Assembly: GCA_016463385.1 (NCBI GenBank)
Contig: JAEMRL010000021.1
Span: forward strand, 1 to 13,878
From: Thermoleophilia bacterium
Lineage (GTDB): Bacteria > Actinomycetota > Thermoleophilia > Miltoncostaeales > Miltoncostaeaceae
Direction of reading: 5' to 3'
DNA: 13,878 nucleotides
Shown: in pieces, positions 1 to 6,942 of the stretch
How the letters are laid out: the number at the start of each line of letters is the position of its first letter
How positions within the stretch are numbered: the stretch's first letter is position 1
Made by a program: the position numbers and the translations under genes
The notes under the pieces: generated by a model
What the model was told of the DNA's origin: nothing
What the model saw: the letters and a program-made list of their open reading frames with translations, nothing else
Database searches by the model: none

Positions 1-1500
1 CACCATCACCACCGGACTGGTGTCCGGGGAGGCCTGCATCGCCCGCACGATCTCGACCTTGCCCTCCGGGGCGAGGTCGGCGTACACCGCGTCCACGCCG
101 AGGCGGCGGCCGACCTCCTCGACGGCGTCGGCGGCGTCGCCGCTGAGGATCGCCACGCGCGCGACCCCGGCCGCGCGCAGGCCCGCGATCGCGTCGGCGG
201 AGCCCGGCCGGACCGCGTCCGCGAGGCTGAGGATGCCGGCGAGCCGCCCGTCGAGGCCCACGAGCACGCGGCTGCGGTGCACCTCGGTGAGCTGGGCCGC
301 GGCGACCCCGTCCGAGCAGCCGCGCTGGTGCAGCCAGCGGGCGCTGCCGGCGGTGACACGGCGGCCGTCCACCTGCCCCTCGACGCCCATCCCCGCGCCC
401 TCGACGACGCCCTGGGGCACCGAGAGCGCGAGCGCGCGCGACTCCGCGGCGGCCACGATGGCCCGGCCGACGACGTTGGCGGAGAGCCGTTCGACCGACG
501 CGACGAGGCGCAGCAGCTCGTCGGCGGGGACGTCGCCGACCGGCGTGACGCCCTCGATGGACGGCTCGCCGGTGGTGAGCGTCCCGGTCTTGTCGAGCAG
601 CACGGTCCGCGCCCGGCCGAGCTGCTCGATCGCGCCCGACCCCTTGGCCACGATGCCGCGCCGGGCGGCGCGCGAGAGACCCGACACCAGGGCGACGGGC
701 GCCGCCAGGATCAGCGGGCACGGGGTCGCCACCACCAGCACGGCCAGCCCGCGCACCGGGTCGCCGCTGAGGGCCCAGGCCGCCCCGGAGACGAGCAGGG
801 TGACGGGGAGGAAGACCGCCGCGTACCGGTCGGCCATCCGGACGAACGGAGCGCGCTGCGACTCGGCCTGGCGGACCAGGCGCACGAGGGCGGCGTAGGC
901 GCTCTCGGCCGCGGGGCGGGTCGCCCGCAGGTCGAAGGCGGACCCCGCGTTCGCCGTCCCGCTGCGCACCGCCGCCCCGGCGCCGTGCAGCACGGGCAGG
1001 GGCTCTCCCGTGAGCGCCGACTCGTCGAGGAGGGCCTCCTCACCGGCCACCACCCCGTCGACCGGGAGCACCTCTCCGCCGCGGACCACGACGACGTCGC
1101 CCGGGAGCACCTCCTCCACCGGCACCTGCTCGATGCCGCCGTCGCGGCGGCGCTGGGCGAAGGCCGGCGCGCGGGCGATCAGGGCCGACAGCTCCCGGCG
1201 GGCGCGGTGCGCCGCCAACTCCTCGAGCGCCGCGCCGCCCGACATCATCAGCGCGACGATGGCGGCGGCCAGGTACTCGCCGAGCGCCAGCGCGGCGGTG
1301 ATGGCGACCAGCGCGATGACGTCCACCCCCAGACGGCGGCGGACGAGCGCGCGGGCGACGCCCCAGACCAGCGGGACGAGCACGATCGCCGCCGAGAGCG
1401 CCCACACGGCGCGCCCCGCGGGCGCCTGACCCGCCCGGTGTAGCACGGCGCCCGCGAGGATCGCGATCAGCTGGCCCGCCGCGAGGAGGCGCGGGCTCAC
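1..1500 (-). CDS. Heavy-metal P1B-type ATPase, TPC class (C-terminal part beyond window)
   Basis: Membrane pump that uses ATP to move a transition-metal ion. The 500 residues present show four N-terminal membrane helices (about 5-20, 31-53, 60-75, 76-92), the actuator domain with TGE at 174-176, two more helices with the membrane metal motif T259-P260-C261-P, and the phosphorylation site D303-KTGT. The ATP-binding domain (GMGVEG near 380-385) and an SGD hinge motif (453-455) follow. The GDGxNDAP motif and last helix pair should lie left of base 1. No N-terminal metal-binding domain is seen. The TPC class has been linked to Ni/Fe transport (Nia), but the substrate here is unknown. Oddity: the family's His-Pro dipeptide is replaced by N342-V343. 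The GTG start overlaps the upstream stop (GTGA) and has a GAGGGA ribosome site 5 bases before it, so it should be co-translated with the CBS/HypB-like gene. Confidence 0.9.
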   Translation of the reverse strand, partial: MSPRLLAAGQLIAILAGAVLHRAGQAPAGRAVWALSAAIVLVPLVWGVARALVRRRLGVDVIALVAITAALALGEYLAAAIVALMMSGGAALEELAAHRARRELSALIARAPAFAQRRRDGGIEQVPVEEVLPGDVVVVRGGEVLPVDGVVAGEEALLDESALTGEPLPVLHGAGAAVRSGTANAGSAFDLRATRPAAESAYAALVRLVRQAESQRAPFVRMADRYAAVFLPVTLLVSGAAWALSGDPVRGLAVLVVATPCPLILAAPVALVSGLSRAARRGIVAKGSGAIEQLGRARTVLLDKTGTLTTGEPSIEGVTPVGDVPADELLRLVASVERLSANVVGRAIVAAAESRALALSVPQGVVEGAGMGVEGQVDGRRVTAGSARWLHQRGCSDGVAAAQLTEVHRSRVLVGLDGRLAGILSLADAVRPGSADAIAGLRAAGVARVAILSGDAADAVEEVGRRLGVDAVYADLAPEGKVEIVRAMQASPDTSPVVMV

Positions 1501-2396
1501 CCACGTCCCTCGAAGGCGCAGGCCTCCAGCCACCGCACCCAGGCCTCGAGGCCCCGGTCGTCGCGTGCGGCCGCCACGGCGAAGGTGTGGAGGCCGGGGC
1601 GTCCCGCGCGGAGGGCACGGAGGGCGTGCTCGGTCTCCATCTCCCCCACCTCGTCGGCCCGGGTCGCCACGAGGGCGGCCGCGCCCTCGAGACGGGCGGG
1701 GGGAAGTGCGGCGAGCCCCGCGGCGGGGATCGCGAGGACGCGCAGGTCCTCTCCGACGTCTCCGACCGACGCGTCCGGGTCACCGCTGTCGTCGACGAGG
1801 ATCAGCTGCGCGTCCGCCAGGCGGTCGATGGCGGCGCGGAGGCCGATGCGCCGGTCGATCTCCGGCGCGTCGAGGCCGCGGCCGGCGGCGAGCGAGGCGA
1901 CCTCGGCCGCGGCGGCGGCGTTCCCCTGGACGACGGCGGCGTCGACGCGGTCGAGCAGGCCGAGGGTGCGGCGCAGGAGGGTGGTGGCGCCGCAGCCGGC
2001 CGGCCCCGAGACGCGGACCACGATGGCGCGCGGATGACGGAGCCCGAGCCCGCGGTCGAGGGCGGCGCGCACCAGCGCCCGCAGGTCGGATCGCGTCAGC
2101 ACGCCGGCCGGGCGTCCCTCGTCCCAGACGAGGACCGCCTCGGCGCCGCCGATCAGCGCGTCGAGGGCCCCGGCCGCGTCGGACGTGGCATCGACCTGGT
2201 GGACGCGGTCCGGGGCCAGCATCACCAGCGGTCCGTCGCCGGTGGCGATCCAGACACCGACCAGGCGTCCGTCCTCGACGACCGGCAGGTGCTGTACGTG
2301 CCCCGTCTCCATCAGGCGGCGGACGTCGCCCGACCGCTCGCCGACGACGATGGGCCTGCCGCTCATGATGTCGCGGACGCGCACCGGGGCCTCCAT
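1497..2396 (-). CDS. CBS-domain pair fused to a degenerate HypB/UreG-like GTPase domain
   Basis: A 299-residue protein. Residues 5-115 form two CBS motifs (VRDIM at 7-11, HLPVVEDGRLVGV at 36-48, then a second unit ending GVLTRSDL), a fold that usually senses adenine nucleotides. Residues 124-295 align by eye with the HypB/UreG nickel-insertion GTPases: P-loop region, the VxQGN strand (VIEGD in HypB), a LILVDDSGD strand, VGEDLRV, and a C-terminal RGLEAWVRWL like HypB's GLDAW. The key residues are lost. The P-loop reads GPAGCGATT (131-139) with Ala137 where Lys is needed, the NKxD specificity motif reads TRAD (245-248), and HypB's Cys-His metal site is absent. GTP hydrolysis is therefore doubtful, and a sensory or scaffold role is inferred. 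The ATG at 2396 is chosen because it precedes the whole first CBS unit; its ribosome site is weak. The stop overlaps the start of the metal ATPase, suggesting a joint role in metal handling. Confidence 0.82.
   Translation of the reverse strand: MEAPVRVRDIMSGRPIVVGERSGDVRRLMETGHVQHLPVVEDGRLVGVWIATGDGPLVMLAPDRVHQVDATSDAAGALDALIGGAEAVLVWDEGRPAGVLTRSDLRALVRAALDRGLGLRHPRAIVVRVSGPAGCGATTLLRRTLGLLDRVDAAVVQGNAAAAAEVASLAAGRGLDAPEIDRRIGLRAAIDRLADAQLILVDDSGDPDASVGDVGEDLRVLAIPAAGLAALPPARLEGAAALVATRADEVGEMETEHALRALRAGRPGLHTFAVAAARDDRGLEAWVRWLEACAFEGRG
1506..1511 (-). promoter_or_regulatory. Ribosome binding site of the P1B ATPase
   Basis: GAGGGA on the minus strand, 5 bases before the GTG at 1500, inside the last codons of the upstream gene. 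It fixes the GTG start and supports translational coupling of the two genes. Confidence 0.65.
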
Positions 2397-2413
2397 CCGG
2401 TTCGAAGGGCCGG

Positions 2414-2429
2414 GCGGCCCGAGGGCCGC
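2414..2429 (-). other. GC palindrome/hairpin ahead of the CBS-HypB-like gene
   Basis: Perfect inverted repeat GCGGCCCTCGGGCCGC on the minus strand, ending 17 bases before the ATG at 2396. An overlapping alternative stem, GGGCC-GCCC-GGCCC, shares its 3' arm. It sits in the 104-base gap after the trehalose synthase stop. It could be a terminator-like stem or a fold covering the ribosome site. There is no U-tract, and GC-rich DNA makes such repeats by chance fairly often. Confidence 0.3.
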
Positions 2430-2500
2430 TACCGGACACCCACCGTCGCAGCCCGCGCCCGCGCGGGCATCCGTGGGCGCCCCGTAGCGCGCCGCCGGGT

Positions 2501-3964
2501 TTACCCCAGGGTGCCGAGCAGCCGCGCGTCCTCGACGAGCTGCCGGATGATCAGCATCCGCGAGCGCACGCGCTCGTGCGCCGCGCCCCCGAGCGCGTCG
2601 GCCCGCTCCGGGGCGTCGAGCAGCCCGCGCAGGGCCGAGGCGAGCTCGGCGGGGTCGGAGGGGTCGCCGAGGAGGACGCCGTCGCGGCCGTCGTCGATCT
2701 GGTCGACGATGCCGCCGACCGCGCTCGCGACCACCGGCCGCCCCTTCCACATCGCCTCGGTCACCGTGAGGCCGAAGCCCTCCTTGAGGCTCTTCTGCAC
2801 GACGATCGTCGCGTGCCGCTGGAGCGCGTTGACCATGGCCGCGTTCTCCTGCGCGTCGACCACGGGCAGCGACACGATCTGGACGTGGTGGCGGGTCTCG
2901 TGGGGCAGCGCACGCCACGCGTCCGTCAGCTCCGCGAGCACGGCCGGGCCCTCGGGATCGTCGGCGACGCCGGTGACGGCGGGCCCGGCCAGGACGAGCC
3001 GGGTGCCGTTGATCGGCCCGAGGCGCGCGAACCCCGCCATCACGCCCAGGTGGTCCTTGAGGCGGTCCCAGCGCGAGACCTGCACGATCAGCGGGGTGTC
3101 CCAACGCGGCGCCCGGCCGACGTGGAGGATGTCGGCGCCGCGGTCCACGCGCCCGGGCGCCCCGTCCTCGCGCAGGTACACCGGCGGCGCGTCGTCGGGG
3201 GCGCCCTCGACGATGCCGGTACGGGCCAGGATCGCCTGGGCGGCGGCGGGGCTCAGCTCCTGGTTCTTCGGCGAGAAGGGGTCGATCGAGGGCGCGATGA
3301 TGTGGACGGGTGCGCCCGAGCAGCAGTCGGGAACGTAGGCCGCGCGCGAGAAGACGGTCGCGTCGGCCGCCCGGACGTAGGGCGCCAGGAAGTCCCAGGC
3401 GCGCGCGACGCGCGGGTCGCGGAGGTCCTCGTACCCGATGTGGCAGCGCCACACCAACCGGGCGCGCCGGCGCCGCAGGAGCGGGATCAGGCCCGCCGTC
3501 TGGGGATCGTGCAGCACCACCACGTCCCGGGGGCGCACGAGGGCCGACAACTCCACGGCGTTGTCCCACATCACGCCCTCGTAGAGGGCCCGCTCGGCGG
3601 GGCCGAGTTCGCCTCCGTCGCCCGAGTCGGCGTGGAGCATGTTGTGGATGCGCTTGGTGACCGTGAAGAAGCCGGGCGTCCCCTGCACCACCATCCAGCG
3701 CATGTCGGCCCCGCCGTCGCGGGCGTACCCGATCAGCGGCCCCATCATCTCGGCGACCCCGCCGCCGCGGGCGGTCGAGTTGACGTGCCAGACCACGCGG
3801 CCACGCAGTTGCTCGGCCGCCTCCCGCAGGGCCGCGCGGCACCGCTCGAATCCGGCCGGCTCGAGCACCTCGGCGAACCGCGCGAGGGGCCGGCCCGGCA
3901 CCCGCACCTCCACCGGGCGCAGCCCCCCGGGCACCGGGGCGGGCGTGCGGGTCGTGGTCTCCAC
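2501..3964 (-). CDS. treT: Trehalose synthase, GT4 glycosyltransferase (TreT-like)
   Basis: Likely joins NDP-glucose and glucose to make trehalose, a cytoplasmic stress protectant. The 487-residue protein has the TreT-type N-terminal glycine loop (HVNSTARGGGVAEMM, 60-74), LHDPQTAGL (151-159), the WRCHIGYED segment (172-180), the VSRWDRLKD start of the second Rossmann domain (296-304) and the GT4 E-x7-E motif E405-GFGLTVT-E413. The segment at about 241-290 is an acidic insertion between the two domains. The GTG at 3964 is the furthest plausible start and its ribosome site is poor; GTG codons about 10-20 residues further in are alternatives. It is separated by 104 bases from the CBS gene downstream and is divergent from the universal stress gene. 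The family call is firm; the exact donor (UDP- or ADP-glucose) cannot be read from sequence. Confidence 0.88.
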   Translation of the reverse strand: METTTRTPAPVPGGLRPVEVRVPGRPLARFAEVLEPAGFERCRAALREAAEQLRGRVVWHVNSTARGGGVAEMMGPLIGYARDGGADMRWMVVQGTPGFFTVTKRIHNMLHADSGDGGELGPAERALYEGVMWDNAVELSALVRPRDVVVLHDPQTAGLIPLLRRRRARLVWRCHIGYEDLRDPRVARAWDFLAPYVRAADATVFSRAAYVPDCCSGAPVHIIAPSIDPFSPKNQELSPAAAQAILARTGIVEGAPDDAPPVYLREDGAPGRVDRGADILHVGRAPRWDTPLIVQVSRWDRLKDHLGVMAGFARLGPINGTRLVLAGPAVTGVADDPEGPAVLAELTDAWRALPHETRHHVQIVSLPVVDAQENAAMVNALQRHATIVVQKSLKEGFGLTVTEAMWKGRPVVASAVGGIVDQIDDGRDGVLLGDPSDPAELASALRGLLDAPERADALGGAAHERVRSRMLIIRQLVEDARLLGTLG

Positions 3965-4116
3965 ACCCCCAGGGTCCGCCCCTCGCGGCCCGGGGTCAAC
4001 GGCGGGCGCCCCGGTCCGGTCTTCGGGGAACCCGCGCGCGCCGGGAGGCGGTCGCCGTTGCGCCGCCGCCGCCCGGGGCGCAGGCTTGGCGGGCGGAGCA
4101 CGGACGGGAGCAGACC
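3965..4116. promoter_or_regulatory. Divergent intergenic region between treT and the stress protein
   Basis: 152 bases between two outward-reading starts, so promoters for both genes are expected here. I cannot assign convincing -35/-10 boxes in this GC-rich stretch and saw no DosR-type GGGACT-AGTCCC palindrome. A GGGAG ribosome site (4106-4110) lies 6 bases before the ATG at 4117. Confidence 0.45.
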
Positions 4117-4539
4117 ATGGGCACCACCTTCCACACGATCGGCTGCTGCATCGACCACGGCCCGGCCTGGCGGGCGATCGTGGACGAGGGGGTGCGCCTG
4201 GCGGGCGGCGACGGCCGGGTCGTGCGCCTGGTCCATGTGCTCCTGGTGCCGCCCCCGCTGCGTGCCGGCCCGTACACCTATGTGGAGCCGCCCGAGGTGG
4301 CGCACGCGGACGAGGAGCGCTGGCTCGGCGAGCGCGTCGCGGCCGTTCCCGGCGCGGCCGGCGTGCTGCTCGAGGGCGACCCGGCGCGGGCGATCTGCGC
4401 GTGGGCGGCCGAGAGCGGCGCCGACCTGCTGATCGTCGCCCCGCACCGGGGTCCGCTCGATCGGGCCGTGCACGGCTCGCTCGCCCGCGCGATCGCGCTC
4501 CACGCCCCCTGCCCCGTGCTGGTGCTGCGCCCCGCCTGA
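4117..4539 (+). CDS. Universal stress protein (UspA family), degenerate nucleotide loop
   Basis: A single-domain 140-residue protein of the usual Usp length. The fold is recognisable from the first strand with Asp13 (GCCIDHG), the LVHVLLVP strand (38-45), the VLLEGDPARAI segment (83-93), ADLLIVAPHRG (102-112) and the typical end HGSLARAIALHAPCPVLVL. Usp proteins of the ATP-binding type carry G-x2-G-x9-G(S/T). Here the first Gly is Pro109 and only seven residues separate G112 from G120-S121, so ATP binding may be weak or absent. The ATG at 4117 follows GGGAG by 6 bases. The gene stands alone, divergent from treT and convergent with the cation ATPase. A role in stress or dormancy signalling follows from the family; the partner is unknown. 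Confidence 0.88.
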   Translation: MGTTFHTIGCCIDHGPAWRAIVDEGVRLAGGDGRVVRLVHVLLVPPPLRAGPYTYVEPPEVAHADEERWLGERVAAVPGAAGVLLEGDPARAICAWAAESGADLLIVAPHRGPLDRAVHGSLARAIALHAPCPVLVLRPA

Positions 4540-4561
4540 GCCCGTTGCCGAGCCTCAGGCG
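4533..4561. terminator. Bidirectional hairpin spanning both convergent stop codons
   Basis: Perfect 8-base inverted repeat: CGCCTGAG (4533-4540), a 13-base loop, then CTCAGGCG (4554-4561). Each arm contains the stop codon of one of the two convergent genes. There is no U-tract on either side, so this would be a stem-only terminator. Part of the symmetry comes from both genes ending in GCC-TGA. Confidence 0.45.
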
Positions 4562-6942
4562 CTCCCGGACTCGATCCGGGCCAGCCACGGGATCCGCCGC
4601 ACGGCCGCCAGGGCCACGACGCCGGCCGCGAGGCAGGCGGCCACGACGGCCCACGTCCGCGGCGCGGGCTCGACGGCGGCGAACCAGTCGCGCAGCCACG
4701 GCACCTGGATCCCGAGCACCAGCGCCGCGCCGAACGACGCGCACATCCCCGTCACCCAGCGGCGGACGCGGCGCCCCTCCGGCCCGCGCTCGACCGCGAT
4801 GACGATCGCCAGGCCCATGCCGGTGGTGGCGAGCACGGCCGCTGTGCGCCCCTCGGCGATGCCGGCGTCGAGGGGCCCGCGCACCAGCAGGTAGGCGGAG
4901 ATCGTGGTGAGGGCGCTGACGACGCCCGCCGGGACCACGAACGCGAGCAGGCTTCGGATGAAGCCCTCGCGGCGAACGGGACCCTCCGAGGGCGAGAGCG
5001 CGAGGAAGAACGCGGGCACGCCGATCGTCAGGGTCGAGGCGACCGTGATCTGGCGCGGCAGGAAGGGGTACGCGATCGGCGCCATGCCGAGGGTCGCCAG
5101 GATCACCGCGGAGTAGACGGTCTTCGCCACGAACAGCTTGGCGACGCGATGGGTGTTGCGGATGATCCGGCGCCCCTCCTCCACCGCCCGCGGCACGGTG
5201 GCGAACGAGCTGGTCAGGAGGATCAGGTCGGCGACACCCTTGGCCATCTGGCTGCCGTTGCCCATGGCGATCCCGAGACGCGCCTCCTTGAGCGCGAGGA
5301 CGTCGTTCACGCCGTCGCCGGTCATCGCGACGTAGCGGCCGCCCCGTGTCATGGCGCGCACCAGCTCGCGCTTCTGCTCGGGCGTGATCCTGCCGTAGAC
5401 GACCGTCCCGGCGACGACGGCGTCGAGGCCCGCCGGATCGGCGGGCAGATCGGCCCCGCTCACCACCGCGCCGGCCCCGGGTACGCCGACGGCCGACGCC
5501 ACGGCGCCGACCGTGACGGGGTCGTCGCCGGAGATGACGCGGGTCGCGACCCCCTCGCGGGTGAGATAGGCGATCGTGCCGGGAGCCTCCTCGCGCACGG
5601 CCTCGGTGAGGAGCACCAGCCCCAGCGGACGCAGGCCCCCCGGCAGGTCGTCGCCCGCCAGGGTCGCGGGGCCGCCCGCGAGCAGCACGACCCGCCGCCC
5701 GGCCGCCGCGTGGCCGGCCACCCGGGCGCGGAGGTCGTCCCCCAGCGCGACGCCGGCCCGGCCGAGCACGTCCGGCCCGCCGAGGACGAGGGTGCCCCGC
5801 CCGGGGAGCGTCACGCCGCTCCACTTGCGGGCGGACGAGAAGGGCACCTCGGCGCTCACCTCCTCCACCGATCCGGGGGCGGCCTCGGCGATCGCCGCCA
5901 TGGTGGCGTTGCGGGCGCCCGCGCTCGCCGCGAGCGCCCCGAGGTCGTCGCGCAGGGCGTCCTCGCCGCGGCCGTCCACCGCCTCGAGACCGCTCACGCG
6001 GATGCGGTTCTCGGTGAGCGTGCCGGTCTTGTCCAGGCAGAGGGTGTCGACGGAGGCGAGGCTCTCGACGGCGTTGAGGCGCTGCGCCAGGGTGCCGAGG
6101 CGGGCGAGGCGGACGGCGGCGACCGCGAACGTGAGGCTGGTCAGCAGCACGAGCCCCTCGGGGACCAGCGGCACGAGGCCGGCGACCACGGTCGCGGCGC
6201 TCTCCTCCACCCCCGCGCCACGGATCATCAGCGACGCGATCAGCAGCACGGCCAGCGGGACCATCGCGGACACGGTGATGCGCAGGATGCGGTTGATGTC
6301 GTGCTGGAGCGGGCTGAGCGGCGAGCCGGCGCCGCGGGCCTCGGCGGCGAGGCGCTCGGCGAAGCTCTCCGCGCCGACGGCCTCCACCCGGTAGTCGCCC
6401 GAGCCGGAGAGGCAGTAGGCGCCCGAGAGCACGGGCGCGCACGCGTCCTTGCCCACGGCCTCGCTCTCGCCGGTGAGGATCGACTCGTCGACCGTCAGCC
6501 CGCGCGAGGCGACCACCTCGCCGTCGGCCACGATCTGGTCGCCCGGCTCGATCCGGACGACGTCGCCGTCGACCACGCCCTCGACCGGCAGATCGACCAG
6601 GGCCCCGTCGCGCCAGACCCGCGCGCGCGGCGCGACGAGCAGCGCGAGGCGGTCGAGCACCCGCTTGGCGCGCACCTCCTGCACGATCCCGATCAGGGTG
6701 TTGGCGACGATCACCCCGCCGAAGAGGGCGTCCTTGGGGTCGCCGAGCGCCAGGGTCAGCACGAGCAGCGCCCCGAGCACCAGGTTGAAGAGCGTCAGCG
6801 TGTTGGACGCGACGATCTCCGCGTAGCCGCGGCTGCCGCGCGCCCGCGGCCCGGGCGGCCGTGCGGCCAGCCGGGCGGCGGCCTCCGCCGACGCGAGCCC
6901 GAGGGGCTCGGTCAGCGGAGACCCCGCCCGGATGGTGCTCAG
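4555..6942 (-). CDS. CtpE-like cation-translocating P-type ATPase
   Basis: A 795-residue P-type ATPase, close to the length I recall for mycobacterial CtpE, which handles Ca2+. Order of motifs: N-terminal amphipathic part, helices at about 48-90, actuator TGES (157-160), helix 4 motif VPEGL (260-264), D304-KTGTLT, SGDDPVT (481-487), TGDGVNDVLALKEA (541-554), then about six C-terminal helices from 608 on. The PEG rather than CPx motif separates it from heavy-metal pumps, and VPEGLVLLTSL with GDGVNDVLAL is CtpE-like. Ca2+ as substrate is inferred. It is the third gene of ackA-xfp-ATPase. No ATG, GTG or TTG occurs in frame between the xfp stop and base 6780, which already lies within the first helix, so the likely start is CTG at 6942, overlapping the xfp stop as CTGA, with GGAG 3 bases upstream. 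Confidence 0.87.
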   Translation of the reverse strand: MSTIRAGSPLTEPLGLASAEAAARLAARPPGPRARGSRGYAEIVASNTLTLFNLVLGALLVLTLALGDPKDALFGGVIVANTLIGIVQEVRAKRVLDRLALLVAPRARVWRDGALVDLPVEGVVDGDVVRIEPGDQIVADGEVVASRGLTVDESILTGESEAVGKDACAPVLSGAYCLSGSGDYRVEAVGAESFAERLAAEARGAGSPLSPLQHDINRILRITVSAMVPLAVLLIASLMIRGAGVEESAATVVAGLVPLVPEGLVLLTSLTFAVAAVRLARLGTLAQRLNAVESLASVDTLCLDKTGTLTENRIRVSGLEAVDGRGEDALRDDLGALAASAGARNATMAAIAEAAPGSVEEVSAEVPFSSARKWSGVTLPGRGTLVLGGPDVLGRAGVALGDDLRARVAGHAAAGRRVVLLAGGPATLAGDDLPGGLRPLGLVLLTEAVREEAPGTIAYLTREGVATRVISGDDPVTVGAVASAVGVPGAGAVVSGADLPADPAGLDAVVAGTVVYGRITPEQKRELVRAMTRGGRYVAMTGDGVNDVLALKEARLGIAMGNGSQMAKGVADLILLTSSFATVPRAVEEGRRIIRNTHRVAKLFVAKTVYSAVILATLGMAPIAYPFLPRQITVASTLTIGVPAFFLALSPSEGPVRREGFIRSLLAFVVPAGVVSALTTISAYLLVRGPLDAGIAEGRTAAVLATTGMGLAIVIAVERGPEGRRVRRWVTGMCASFGAALVLGIQVPWLRDWFAAVEPAPRTWAVVAACLAAGVVALAAVRRIPWLARIESGSA

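Noticed and set aside
1497..2396. Annotation as a working HypB or UreG nickel GTPase
   Set aside because: The P-loop Lys, the NKxD motif and the metal ligands are all missing, and no hydrogenase or urease gene is in the window.
2501..6442. Continuous minus-strand open frame of 1313 codons through treT, the Usp gene and the cation ATPase
   Set aside because: Only the part from 3964 down has family motifs. The rest is Arg/Pro/Gly-rich and lies antisense to the Usp gene and out of frame with the ATPase, as expected where stops are rare at high GC.
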